Below, piece after piece: positions 6,848 through 15,276 of a stretch of DNA of 64,000 nt (its first letter is position 1; every line of letters begins with the position of its first letter). Under the pieces are notes generated by a model. The model was not told the DNA's origin. It did not search any database and saw only the letters and a program-made list of their open reading frames with translations. The DNA is from Vibrio europaeus (GTDB taxonomy: Bacteria > Pseudomonadota > Gammaproteobacteria > Enterobacterales > Vibrionaceae). The stretch spans positions 1,364,001 to 1,428,000 of the forward strand of contig NZ_LUAX01000007.1 of assembly GCF_001695575.1 (NCBI RefSeq). The letters run 5' to 3'. A program made the position numbers and the translations under genes.

Positions 6848-8236
6848 CTAGGTTAAGTGATTGGAGTGGGAAACAGGGGAGGATTCAGTACCGTCTGGTA
6901 GTCGACTGTCGAGCGGTTGTTCATACTTAGTAGGCGATTTACGCATCAATCTTATTAGATAGAAGAAGCCTGCTCCAAAGACAATAAAGTACACAATGAC
7001 AAATGCCGTTAAGGAGATGCTTATTGCTGCTGCGTCTATGGGAGATGCGGATTCAGAAGTGGTCAATAACCCGTAGACAGTGTAAGGTTGGCGGCCAACT
7101 TCAGTCGTTATCCATCCGGCTAGGACGGCTATGAAACCAGCAGGGCCGAAATATACGCACAATTTGTGGAACCAAGTAGCCTTGAAAAGCCGGTTTTTTG
7201 CACGTAACCAAAGACTTGAAACGCCAATAATTAGCATGCCAAAACCAATGGCGACCATCACTCTGAAACTCCAGAATACTATTTGCACAGGAGGGTGATC
7301 GCCTTCAGGAAATGCATCTAGACCTTTTACTTCGCCATCCCAGTCATGTGTGAGAATGAAGCTGCCCAATTTTGGTATCTCAACAGAGAAGTCCACTTGC
7401 TTGGTTCTATCGTTTGGGATTCCAAACAGTATCAAAGGAGCGCCTTTATGACTTTGATAGTGTCCCTCCATTGCAGCTATTTTCGCTGGTTGATGCTCAA
7501 GGGTATTAAGACCATGCACATCACCAGCAACGATTTGCACAGGGGTAACAATAGCTGCCATCCACATCGCCATAGAGAACATAGTTCTTGCTAATAGGTT
7601 GTGAGGTGCTTTGAGAAGGTGATATGCCCCAACAGCCGCCACGACGAAAGCGGTAGTTAAGTACGCTGCGAGCAACATGTGAACGAGTCGGTAGGGAAAA
7701 GAGGGATTAAAGACGATGTCAAACCAACTTTCAGGAATGAATTGCCCAACCTCGTTGATCGAATAGCCAGCGGGCGTTTGCATCCAGCTATTTACGGAAA
7801 GGATCCAAAATGCAGAGAGAAAAGTCCCGAATGCGACGATACAAGTAGAGGCAAAGTGAAGTGTTTTACCCACTCTCTCCATGCCAAATAACATCACGCC
7901 TAGAAAGCCCGCTTCTAGGAAAAATGCAGTGAATACCTCGTAACCCATCAATGGACCAAGTATAGGGCCGGTTTTGTCCGCAAATACGCTCCAATTGGTG
8001 CCAAACTGATAGCTAAGAACGATCCCACTCACGACTCCCATACCAAAACTTATCGCAAAAATCTTTAACCAGTACTTGTACAGTTGGATAAATTTGTTGT
8101 CGTTGGTTTTCAACCAAAGCCCTTCTAAAACAGCTAGGTAGCTTGCTAAACCTATAGTGAAGGCAGGAAAAACAATGTGGAAGGAGACGGTAAAAGCAAA
8201 CTGAAATCTGGCTAGGTCTACGGCAAGTGAGTCCAT
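6848..8236 (-). CDS. cioA: Cytochrome bd-type ubiquinol oxidase subunit I, short Q-loop (CioA)
   Basis: A 462-residue multi-helix protein. Haem ligands can be placed: His20 and His186 at the positions of E. coli CydA His19 and His186, and Met327 in FRVMV, about 66 residues earlier than E. coli Met393. That shortening reflects the reduced Q-loop of the cyanide-insensitive subgroup, whose signature HGLNTLEHQPAKIAAMEGH is present. Glu100 matches the conserved Glu99. The enzyme allows respiration at low oxygen or with cytochrome c oxidases inhibited by cyanide, sulphide or nitric oxide. GGAGA precedes the ATG. Confidence 0.95.
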   Translation of the reverse strand: MDSLAVDLARFQFAFTVSFHIVFPAFTIGLASYLAVLEGLWLKTNDNKFIQLYKYWLKIFAISFGMGVVSGIVLSYQFGTNWSVFADKTGPILGPLMGYEVFTAFFLEAGFLGVMLFGMERVGKTLHFASTCIVAFGTFLSAFWILSVNSWMQTPAGYSINEVGQFIPESWFDIVFNPSFPYRLVHMLLAAYLTTAFVVAAVGAYHLLKAPHNLLARTMFSMAMWMAAIVTPVQIVAGDVHGLNTLEHQPAKIAAMEGHYQSHKGAPLILFGIPNDRTKQVDFSVEIPKLGSFILTHDWDGEVKGLDAFPEGDHPPVQIVFWSFRVMVAIGFGMLIIGVSSLWLRAKNRLFKATWFHKLCVYFGPAGFIAVLAGWITTEVGRQPYTVYGLLTTSESASPIDAAAISISLTAFVIVYFIVFGAGFFYLIRLMRKSPTKYEQPLDSRLPDGTESSPVSHSNHLT

Positions 8237-8350
8237 AATTTTCTCCTTTGTGTGCTCTCTTGCTTACGCTCAATCGTCAAGCCCAGTTCAAATAACCATC
8301 AACTAATTTTGTTCTCCTTGCTGATGAAGTGCGTAGGAAAAGGAGTAACA

Positions 8351-8374
8351 ATGAAGACAAAGGTGTACTCATGA
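8351..8374 (+). CDS. Seven-codon leader ORF upstream of nqrB
   Basis: ATG at 8351 has the best Shine-Dalgarno sequence of the region (AGGAG, 8341-8345). It encodes MKTKVYS and stops at a TGA inside the ATGA that starts nqrB at 8371. This arrangement would couple nqrB translation to the leader. Whether it is translated is not known. Confidence 0.45.
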   Translation: MKTKVYS

Positions 8375-9612
8375 GTTTTAAAAGCCGTTTAGATAAGTTG
8401 GCACCTAATTTTGAAGCAGGTGGAAAGTACGAAAAAATGTATCCACTGTACGAGGCGGTCGCGACTATCTTCTATACACCTGGTTTGGTTAATAAGGGCC
8501 AAACCCACGTCCGTGACAGCATCGATCTGAAGCGCATCATGATTATGGTTTGGTTAGCGACATTTCCGACCATGTTTTGGGGGATGTACAATATCGGTAA
8601 CCAATCCTCTATAGCGTTGCTAGCAAGCTATTCCGTTGAAGAGTTAGTCAACATAGTTGACCAGAATTGGCGTCTTGCTTTGGCTTTTGGCACAGCCGAA
8701 GGCATAGTGGGTGCTACTTGGTGGAGCAAGCTACTACTTGGTGCAAGCTACTTTCTTCCTATTTACGCCACAGTATTTGTTGTGGGTGGTTTTTGGGAAG
8801 TTCTCTTTGCAATTGTCAGGAAACATGAAGTTAATGAAGGCTTCTTTGTAAGCTCAGTTCTCTTTTCTCTTATCTTGCCTCCTATGATACCACTGTGGCA
8901 AGCGGCTTTAGGTATAACGTTTGGTATTGTCGTTGCCAAAGAAGTTTTTGGTGGGACTGGGCGTAATTTTCTGAACCCAGCACTCGCTGGTAGAGCATTT
9001 CTGTATTTTGCCTACCCTGGCAACATGTCGGGTGGGTTGGTTTGGGTCGCGGCTGATGGTTATACCAGTGCAACCCCTTTAAGTCAGTGGTATGAGCAAG
9101 GGAACGCAGGACTAATCAATAACGCAACTGGCGAGCCTCTTGTGTGGCTAGATGCGTTTTTAGGGAACCTTCCAGGCTCGATAGGAGAAGGTTCAACGTT
9201 TCTTATAGCCATCGCGGGGATAATACTTATCGGCATGAGGATCGCTTCGTGGAGGATTGTTGCGGGGGTGATCGTGGGACTGGTTATTACTTCAGTTCTT
9301 TTAAATTTCATTGGGTCGGACACCAATCCAATGTTTTCTATGCCCTTCTACTGGCATTTTGTTTTGGGTGGTGTGGCATTTGGTACTTTCTTTATGGCGA
9401 CTGACCCCGTTTCTGCTGCCTTTACCAATAAGGCTAAGTGGGCATATGGAATACTTATCGGTGTCATGACTATCGGTATCCGTGTGCTTAATCCTGCTTA
9501 TCCTGAGGGGATTATGTTAGCCATTTTGTTTGCTAATTTATTTGCTCCTCTGTTCGATTTCATGGTGAAAGAGGCTGCGATAAAAAGAAGGAATCAACGT
9601 CGTGCCTCATAA
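8371..9612 (+). CDS. Stand-alone NqrB-like sodium-pump subunit
   Basis: A 413-residue protein closely resembling subunit B of the Na+-translocating NADH:quinone reductase over its full length (HVRDSIDLKRIMIMVWLA, KEVFGGTGRNFLNPALAGRA). The covalent FMN site is kept: DGYTSATPL with Thr235, matching Thr236 of V. cholerae NqrB, although the usual Gly before Ala is Ser. The start at 8371 fits the family; the longer GTG start adds unrelated residues. No nqrA or nqrC-F gene is adjacent, so this is a lone paralogue beside a bd oxidase. Its job outside the full complex is unknown. Confidence 0.88.
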   Translation: MSFKSRLDKLAPNFEAGGKYEKMYPLYEAVATIFYTPGLVNKGQTHVRDSIDLKRIMIMVWLATFPTMFWGMYNIGNQSSIALLASYSVEELVNIVDQNWRLALAFGTAEGIVGATWWSKLLLGASYFLPIYATVFVVGGFWEVLFAIVRKHEVNEGFFVSSVLFSLILPPMIPLWQAALGITFGIVVAKEVFGGTGRNFLNPALAGRAFLYFAYPGNMSGGLVWVAADGYTSATPLSQWYEQGNAGLINNATGEPLVWLDAFLGNLPGSIGEGSTFLIAIAGIILIGMRIASWRIVAGVIVGLVITSVLLNFIGSDTNPMFSMPFYWHFVLGGVAFGTFFMATDPVSAAFTNKAKWAYGILIGVMTIGIRVLNPAYPEGIMLAILFANLFAPLFDFMVKEAAIKRRNQRRAS

Positions 9613-9742
9613 TATTAAGAAGCAGGATTTACCTGAAAAGGTTTGTGCTGTTTGCAATCGACACTTTGCTTGGAGAAAAAAGTGGGCAAAGTGCTGGCAC
9701 GACGTAAAGTATTGTTCAGAACGTTGTAGAAAGAGTAGATAA
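9602..9742 (+). CDS. DUF2256 zinc-ribbon-like small protein
   Basis: A 46-residue ORF with a GTG start that overlaps the nqrB end by 11 bases and has AGGA nine bases upstream. It shows the DUF2256 pattern: KxDLPEK, a first Cys pair (CAVC), FAWRKKW, and a second pair in YCSERC. These four cysteines probably bind zinc. In Vibrio the family often lies beside a short-chain dehydrogenase and a photolyase-like gene; the dehydrogenase is next here (convergent), the photolyase is not in view. Function unknown. Confidence 0.82.
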   Translation: MPHNIKKQDLPEKVCAVCNRHFAWRKKWAKCWHDVKYCSERCRKSR

Positions 9743-9756
9743 AGCTAAATTGATGA

Positions 9757-10464
9757 TTACCACGGTATTGCTTCTCCTGAATAATCGTAAAAGTTACCGC
9801 TGTCATCGATGCTTTTCGACTCGATGATATCTATCAAATCTTTCGCGACCTTTTCTGGGCTAAACAGTTTCCCTTTTGGTACGTTTGCTTGAAATGGTAG
9901 AGAAAGTTCTGTGTCTGTCGTACCAGGGTGAAGCGATAACGCTGTTGCTTTTGGGAGCGTTCGTTTCCATTCAATAGATAGTGTTTTGATTAGCATATTG
10001 AGTGCCGCTTTGGAGCTTCTATAGCTATACCATCCCCCTAATTGGTTATCAGATACACTGCCGACTCTCGCAGATAAGGTGGCAAACTTGGGGGATTTAC
10101 TCGATTTGAGTTTGGCTGAGAAGTATTTAGCGAGAAGTAATGTTGGCAGCGTATTGATAGCGATATTTTCTAAGAAAAACTCACCAGAAACGGAATGGAG
10201 GTTTTTTTCAGGCCCATGGTGCTCATTGTGGAGAAAACCAACGCAGTTAATAATCCAGTCTAGTTGGTCAAACCTGTTGGCAAGGCGCTCGATAGATTCT
10301 TCTTCACGAATATCCAACTGGTGCCAATATACTTGTTTGCTCTTGTTTCTGTTGTTTAGGTGAAAATAGGTGCCATGTATTTCCGTATTCGCATATCTAA
10401 ATAAACACTCATTTGCTAAAGCGGCTCCAATCCCACCGCTAGCACCCACTATTAGTACTTTCAT
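9757..10464 (-). CDS. Short-chain dehydrogenase/reductase, C-factor-like
   Basis: A 235-residue SDR with the nucleotide-binding GASGGIG at the extreme N-terminus, NCVG in the middle and the catalytic YSYRSSK, i.e. Tyr-x3-Lys. The start at 10464 is chosen because AGGA precedes it and the glycine motif then sits at the usual distance; the longer frame adds a 23-residue tail. It is probably a cytosolic NAD(P)-dependent oxidoreductase of the C-signal-like subgroup; substrate unknown. It is convergent with the DUF2256 gene with 14 bases between stops. Confidence 0.85.
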   Translation of the reverse strand: MKVLIVGASGGIGAALANECLFRYANTEIHGTYFHLNNRNKSKQVYWHQLDIREEESIERLANRFDQLDWIINCVGFLHNEHHGPEKNLHSVSGEFFLENIAINTLPTLLLAKYFSAKLKSSKSPKFATLSARVGSVSDNQLGGWYSYRSSKAALNMLIKTLSIEWKRTLPKATALSLHPGTTDTELSLPFQANVPKGKLFSPEKVAKDLIDIIESKSIDDSGNFYDYSGEAIPW

Positions 10465-10722
10465 TGTGTTTGTCCTGTCCAACTCATTTAGTTGACTAAT
10501 ACGTTGAAAAATTCTTAGGACATCAACAATCAAACATTGAAATACGCTTGTTTCTTAACTAAGAATTTGATGGCTTATTCGCTTGTTTATGTGATCAAAG
10601 GCAAATATTTAGTCCATTTGTACATGATCTTGAAGGAAATATGAGTAGTGGGTGCAAATTTCAATATTCATAGACTAAATTTATATGTGCTAGGTTTCTT
10701 ATAGGGGCAAGGTGTATCTAGA

Positions 10723-11721
10723 ATGCCGGTTTTCAAAAGTAAAAAATTGGCGCTTGGTGTATCTGTGTTAGTGCTATGCACTGTGGTTGCGGGCGTAATT
10801 ATTGGGATGAAGGTAGATAAAAAGACCTCGTCTTCTCACATCAAAATAGGGGTGTCCTTAACACCTTCCTCTTCGCCATTTCTCATCGCTGAGCAGCTTG
10901 GCTTGTTCAAGCATTTTGGACTCGATGCCACGCTTTTCCCTTGCTCTAGTGGAGCGGCTTGTACTCAGTTAATGCTGGATCAAAGCGTCGATTATGCCAT
11001 CGCTTCGGAATCGGTCGTGATGTTTCAAAGTTTTGAACGAGACGATCTCACTCTGCTTGCGAGTTTTGTTGAATCTGATAACGACCTCAAACTTCTCACG
11101 CTTACCCCCGTTAATATACGTAGTGTTGCCGACCTAGATGGTAAGCGGGTAGGAATTGTAAAAGGCACCGCCAGTGAGTTTTACTTTGATTCTGTGCTTA
11201 TCAGTAATAGTGCTCAGGAGATCGAAGTAGAAAAAATCTACTTACAGCCTCATGAGCTTGTGCCTGCGCTTCTTTCTTACCGTGTTGAAGCAATATCCGC
11301 GTGGGAGCCGATGGGATTTGAAGCCAATTTATTGTCCGTGTCCGAAGTGTACAATTTAGGTACAAAAGGCGTGTATCAGCTTTCCTTTAACCTCATTACA
11401 CGTTCCCCATATCTCGAATTCGTTGGAGATGAGCCAATTCGATTACTGCGAGCACTTGATATGGCTAACGAGTGGATTAACTCCAACCCTGACAAAGCGC
11501 TAAGTATCATTTCACAAAGATTAGATATACCGCTTAACCAAATCGAATGGTCTTGGGATGATTATTTGTTTCGTTTATCTTTGGGTAACTCGCTACTTTC
11601 TAACCTTCAGCTTCAGTCTCGCTGGGCAATTGAAAATGGCTTTGTTGAGGATACACCGCCTGACTTTCGTCAAATTTTGTATTCCTATCCATACCAACAA
11701 GCCGTGGCGTTGAGGGATTAA
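10723..11721 (+). CDS. NMT1/SsuA-type periplasmic substrate-binding protein
   Basis: A 332-residue protein with an N-terminal hydrophobic segment (residues 9-28) lacking a clear lipobox, so it is either secreted or membrane-anchored. The body follows the NMT1/TauA-like fold: PFLIAEQLGLFKHFGLD, a Cys-containing SSGAACTQLM segment, DYAIASESV, and DLDGKRVGIVKGT. Such proteins bind thiamine precursors, sulphonates or nitrate. There is no ABC permease or ATPase gene nearby; instead a membrane diguanylate cyclase follows after three bases. It is therefore more likely a ligand sensor partner than a transporter part. Confidence 0.82.
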   Translation: MPVFKSKKLALGVSVLVLCTVVAGVIIGMKVDKKTSSSHIKIGVSLTPSSSPFLIAEQLGLFKHFGLDATLFPCSSGAACTQLMLDQSVDYAIASESVVMFQSFERDDLTLLASFVESDNDLKLLTLTPVNIRSVADLDGKRVGIVKGTASEFYFDSVLISNSAQEIEVEKIYLQPHELVPALLSYRVEAISAWEPMGFEANLLSVSEVYNLGTKGVYQLSFNLITRSPYLEFVGDEPIRLLRALDMANEWINSNPDKALSIISQRLDIPLNQIEWSWDDYLFRLSLGNSLLSNLQLQSRWAIENGFVEDTPPDFRQILYSYPYQQAVALRD

Positions 11722-11724
11722 GCG

Positions 11725-13095
11725 ATGTTGGATTCACTGTTTAAAAAGATGTTCATCTTATCGACAACCACCATGATTTTAACTCTGTTTATTGTGGTCT
11801 CTTTCTTCAAGATTAATGAACAGCAAAAGGTCACCAAAGTCGAGCTTGATCAAATCATCGACTTACAGCTATGTGTCGATTTGCTAAGAAGCCAGTTGTG
11901 GGTGTTTAAACAGTTCGGTGATGGTTCTAGTCTTAACCAAGTAGAAGTGGCTCAAGCGGAGCTTTCAACGAAACTCACCGCCTACAAAGGGAGTAATATC
12001 CAACTCGACAATCTTCAACGGATGAACCACAGCTTGCATACACTTTTGATTAGAGAGAAGGAACTTTACTTTGTTGGTGCTGAGAGCAGTGCCGATGATG
12101 CTGCTTCTATTCTAAATGCAAGGAACCTTCTTCATTCTCGCTACAACATGATTGTGCAAAACATGACGGAGGAATTGGCATATGTTCACCGATTAGTGGT
12201 TAAGAGGAATGCTTCTTCGCTAGAGAACGTTATGTCGACCGCAGCGGCTTGGTTGATCCTCTGTTCGATTTTGGTCAGTGTCACCGCATGGTTAATCCTG
12301 TTCCGCTTTAAATCAGGGGCTGAAGCGATGAAAGCCGCGATTCTGAATCTAGCGCAAGGTCGATTAGATACCAAAGTTGAAGCGGTCAAGATGGACAGCG
12401 AGTTCCGTGTGATCGCTAATTTCTTTAACCAGATGACGGTCTCTTTGTGTCACTCGACAGTGACCAAGCAAGAGCTCGAAGAAGAGATTATTCGCCAAAC
12501 CAAACAGCTCAAGCATAAGCAAGAACAACTGCTGTTTTTATCCGAGCATGATCCACTCACGAATTTAATGAATAGAAGAGCTTTCGACAAACAGCTAGAA
12601 CAGTCAATTGTTAGGGCCAAGCGAACCGGACATAAATTCGCGCTACTGTTTATCGACTTAGATGACTTTAAAAACGTCAATGACAATTATGGTCACGATG
12701 CAGGTGATTATGTGTTAGTGAAAATTGCTGAGCGTCTGTCAGATTGCATTCGCGAGTCTGACATAGTAGGCAGGTTGGGGGGCGATGAGTTCGTGGTTTG
12801 CCTCGATTTGTTAAAAGATTTGGAAGGTGTTCCTGGGAAAATCGCTCAAATTGGGGAAGTGATTAAATCGCCGATCGTTTTTGCTGGGCATTCATTGAGT
12901 GTGGGTTCGAGCATTGGCATTGCTTGTTTCCCAGAGCAGGGTACAACGAAAGATGAGCTAATCTGTATCGCCGATAAAGCTATGTATGTTCAGAAAGAAT
13001 GTAAAGATCAAGTGCAGGCTGAGCAAGAAGAAAAATCGGACTCACAAAAGACGCAAAATGTTGTAAAGCTATTTGCGCAAAGTAACAAACAATAG
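11725..13095 (+). CDS. Membrane-bound diguanylate cyclase (GGDEF)
   Basis: A 456-residue protein: membrane helix at about 8-28, a helical periplasmic region to about 170, a second helix at 172-193, a HAMP-like stretch, a coiled coil, then a GGDEF domain. The active-site motif GGDEF is at residues 352-356 and the inhibitory RxxD site (RESD) at 343-346, so it should make cyclic di-GMP and be product-inhibited. It starts three bases after the substrate-binding protein gene, which suggests the periplasmic protein controls it. Confidence 0.92.
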   Translation: MLDSLFKKMFILSTTTMILTLFIVVSFFKINEQQKVTKVELDQIIDLQLCVDLLRSQLWVFKQFGDGSSLNQVEVAQAELSTKLTAYKGSNIQLDNLQRMNHSLHTLLIREKELYFVGAESSADDAASILNARNLLHSRYNMIVQNMTEELAYVHRLVVKRNASSLENVMSTAAAWLILCSILVSVTAWLILFRFKSGAEAMKAAILNLAQGRLDTKVEAVKMDSEFRVIANFFNQMTVSLCHSTVTKQELEEEIIRQTKQLKHKQEQLLFLSEHDPLTNLMNRRAFDKQLEQSIVRAKRTGHKFALLFIDLDDFKNVNDNYGHDAGDYVLVKIAERLSDCIRESDIVGRLGGDEFVVCLDLLKDLEGVPGKIAQIGEVIKSPIVFAGHSLSVGSSIGIACFPEQGTTKDELICIADKAMYVQKECKDQVQAEQEEKSDSQKTQNVVKLFAQSNKQ

Positions 13096-13148
13096 CTCTG
13101 TGTAAAATAGGATTAACACCTTCAAAATATGTGATTTATCACTAATTC

Positions 13149-13230
13149 TAGACTTCTTTATCAATAATCGACATTTTATGCAGGTTTGATTCACGCCTCT
13201 TTTGTGAATCGTAAAGGGATAGGAAGTCTA
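13149..13230 (+). promoter_or_regulatory. Candidate 5' UTR structure hiding the yitT-like Shine-Dalgarno
   Basis: A ten-base pairing (left arm 13149-13158, right arm 13221-13230, one G-U) would cover AGGAAG in front of the ATG at 13236. The enclosed loop holds a second inverted repeat, GATTCAC 13188-13194 and GTGAATC 13204-13210. No known riboswitch is recognised. Confidence 0.35.
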
Positions 13231-13235
13231 ACAAA

Positions 13236-13844
13236 ATGGATAAAGAACATAGCATGCGCGAGAACTTACTCGCCTTGATTCTCGGTAGTGCCTTAGTATC
13301 TTTGGGTGTTATCTTTTTCAATAAAGTCGGTTTGTTAACTGGTGGTACAGCCGGTTTAGCGATCTTTCTAACTAAAGTCAGTGACTTTAGCTTTGGTCAG
13401 GTATTCTTCGCACTAAACTTACCGTTTTATCTTCTCTCAATCACTCGTATGGGCTGGCGCTTTACACTCAATACTTTTATTGCCGTAACGATTGTTTCAT
13501 TCGCCGTTGACCATTTGCATCATGTGATTGAAATTGCGCGTATTGACCCGTTTTATGCCGCCTTACTCGGTGGTGGCATGATAGGCATTGGCATGTTGGT
13601 CATATTCCGCCATAAAATGAGTCTCGGTGGCTTCAATATCCTTGCGCTGTTCTTGCAAGAACGATTTGGGATTCGTGCCGGAAAAGTACAGATGGCGCTC
13701 GACTGTTCTATTGTTGTGATGTCGCTGTTTATTGTTGATATCTCATTGATTCTACTCTCGGTGGTGGGAGCAATCGCAACCAACTTGATATTGGCTATGA
13801 ACCACAAACCAGGGCGGTATCAACCTCAGGAAACCACGGTTTAA
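13236..13844 (+). CDS. YitT-family membrane protein
   Basis: A 202-residue integral membrane protein with five or six helices and the YitT/DUF161 hallmarks: ALGS-like start (ILGSALVSLGVIFFNKVGLLTGGTAGLAIFL read here in parts as LLTGGTAG), LNLPFYLL, and the repeated HKMSLGGFNILAL. It lacks the C-terminal soluble domain of the longer Bacillus forms, as is usual in gammaproteobacteria. The biochemical role is unknown. It has its own leader and a strong terminator, so it is a single-gene unit. Confidence 0.88.
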   Translation: MDKEHSMRENLLALILGSALVSLGVIFFNKVGLLTGGTAGLAIFLTKVSDFSFGQVFFALNLPFYLLSITRMGWRFTLNTFIAVTIVSFAVDHLHHVIEIARIDPFYAALLGGGMIGIGMLVIFRHKMSLGGFNILALFLQERFGIRAGKVQMALDCSIVVMSLFIVDISLILLSVVGAIATNLILAMNHKPGRYQPQETTV

Positions 13845-13864
13845 AGCTCCCAATCAACGAAATA

Positions 13865-13885
13865 GGCTTAGCAACTCGCTAAGCC
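13865..13885 (+). terminator. Terminator after the YitT-family gene
   Basis: Perfect 8-base stem GGCTTAGC / GCTAAGCC with a 5-base loop, followed by TTTCATTTT. Confidence 0.85.
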
Positions 13886-13894
13886 TTTCATTTT

Positions 13895-14401
13895 CTATCT
13901 ATTGTTTAACGCTTGGTTAAACAGCGAAACCTCTTGGGAATCTATTGAGTATCCGTTATTGCAGGCTGCGTGTAGCGTTGCTGTGTATTCAATCTTAAAG
14001 TAGCGAAAAAGCCCCTCAAAAAAGCTGTGAAAAGTCGGGCAGATCTCCTGTTTACCAGAACTGGTGAGAACAAAACCACGTTTAGATTCTAATGCTCTCG
14101 CTTTAGGTTTTAGCTCTGCAACATCTAACAGCTCGGTCATTCTATCAATCAGCGCCTTCATAGGGGCAGTTACTGAGTACCAGTAGATGGGTGACGCAAA
14201 CACAATATTGTCTGATTCAAGCATCTTTTCAATAAGCGGATAAAAGTCATCGGCTGGATAGCGGTTTTCGTAACGATAGGGTGTGATAATGAGCAAATCA
14301 ATATCGACAACCTCGACAGTATGATCTGCTGCTAAGTGTTCAATTGTTTTGGCAGTATTGCCTTGTTTGTTCGCACTAGAGAAGAGTACTAATGTCTTCA
14401 T
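13895..14401 (-). CDS. NADPH-dependent FMN reductase-like flavoprotein
   Basis: A 168-residue flavodoxin-fold protein. The phosphate-binding loop appears as SSANKQGNT after the first strand, and ASPIYWYSVTAPMKALIDR is the standard second FMN-contact motif of the family. It probably reduces quinones, azo compounds or free flavin with NAD(P)H in the cytosol. It is convergent with the YitT gene and downstream of the HAD gene, which has its own terminator, so it is likely transcribed alone. Substrate cannot be read from sequence. Confidence 0.85.
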   Translation of the reverse strand: MKTLVLFSSANKQGNTAKTIEHLAADHTVEVVDIDLLIITPYRYENRYPADDFYPLIEKMLESDNIVFASPIYWYSVTAPMKALIDRMTELLDVAELKPKARALESKRGFVLTSSGKQEICPTFHSFFEGLFRYFKIEYTATLHAACNNGYSIDSQEVSLFNQALNNR

Positions 14402-14450
14402 TTATAAGTCCTTTTCATTATCATCGAGATTCGATAAAAGGACTATAAAA

Positions 14451-14468
14451 CCTCAACCATAGTTGAGG
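14451..14468 (-). terminator. Terminator after the HAD hydrolase gene
   Basis: 7-base stem CCTCAAC / GTTGAGG with a 4-base loop, then TTTTATAG on the minus strand, 15 bases past the stop. Confidence 0.8.
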
Positions 14469-14482
14469 TAAAGCACTTATTA

Positions 14483-14956
14483 CTAGTTAGCTGTTAACAA
14501 TTTTGATAGACGCGAAACACTGTTAATGCCTTCTGGCACTTGAGTGCGTTGAGGGTTGTAGTAAATCGCCTGCAAACCTGCTTCAAGCGCTGGGTAGATG
14601 TCCTTGTCTAAATTGTCTCCAACCATAGTGACTTGTGAAGCACTGTCTCCGAGAGATTCGAGTATTGCTTGGTAAAACTCAGGGTTGTTTTTCTCAAGAG
14701 CTAAGTTCGCTTTACAGAAATAGCCATTGATATACGGGTCTAACCCGACACGTTCAAACGCTTGCTGAATTTCAGACTCGGTAGATTCTTGCGCACTGGT
14801 TGCAACGTAGATGGTGTGGTTTTTACTCAGCGCTTTAAGTGTTTCTTCGGCTTCTTCAACGGCTTCGACTTGAGGCCAAAGATACATTTTTCCCTTTTGC
14901 TCAGCGAAGTCGACCATGAGGGTGTCCCCCCAATCGAACAGATAGACATGGCTCAT
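14483..14956 (-). CDS. HAD-superfamily hydrolase
   Basis: A 157-residue HAD-like protein. Motif I is FDWGDTLM, in which the second Asp of the usual DxD is replaced (Asp-Trp-Gly-Asp keeps an aspartate three residues on, as in many HADs with DWGDT). Motif II Thr/Ser is in VATSAQ, and motif IV is MVGDNLDKDIYPALEAG. It is likely a small-molecule phosphatase or phosphoglycolate-phosphatase-like enzyme; substrate unknown. The gene stands alone between two terminators or gaps. Confidence 0.82.
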   Translation of the reverse strand: MSHVYLFDWGDTLMVDFAEQKGKMYLWPQVEAVEEAEETLKALSKNHTIYVATSAQESTESEIQQAFERVGLDPYINGYFCKANLALEKNNPEFYQAILESLGDSASQVTMVGDNLDKDIYPALEAGLQAIYYNPQRTQVPEGINSVSRLSKLLTAN

Positions 14957-15276
14957 CCTAAGCCTCCTATTAGGTTTATTGGTTTATCAAAATTCATTCT
15001 AACCTTACTAAGGTAAATTTCACCATTAATTGCTTATATTTACCATGTGAATAATACCTGTTCGAATGGTGCCTACTTAAGTGATTGTTTTATAATGACA
15101 TCCATGTTGGCATTTGATTTGCTGATACAGGTGATATTATAAGAATGAATGAGAAGTTAAGTTAGGTATCATCTGTTTTTATAAATTTTGCAGGCTAGGT
15201 GGATAGTTTCGATTTAGTTGATGTCGAAGCACTATCCGCACGTATAAATAACGATAATAGAAAACAAGGATTTCTG
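14957..15276. other. Intergenic region with candidate promoters of the first RND operon
   Basis: About 320 bases without a convincing gene. TATAAT at 15091-15096 has no good -35. A second candidate is TTGATT at 15114-15119 with TTATAA 17 bases on. AT-rich sequence suits a regulated promoter for the efflux genes that follow. No operator-like palindrome stood out. Confidence 0.4.

Noticed and set aside
15199..15276. GTG start of the RND adaptor
   Set aside because: It would place a polar peptide in front of the membrane anchor; ATG 15277 has a ribosome site.
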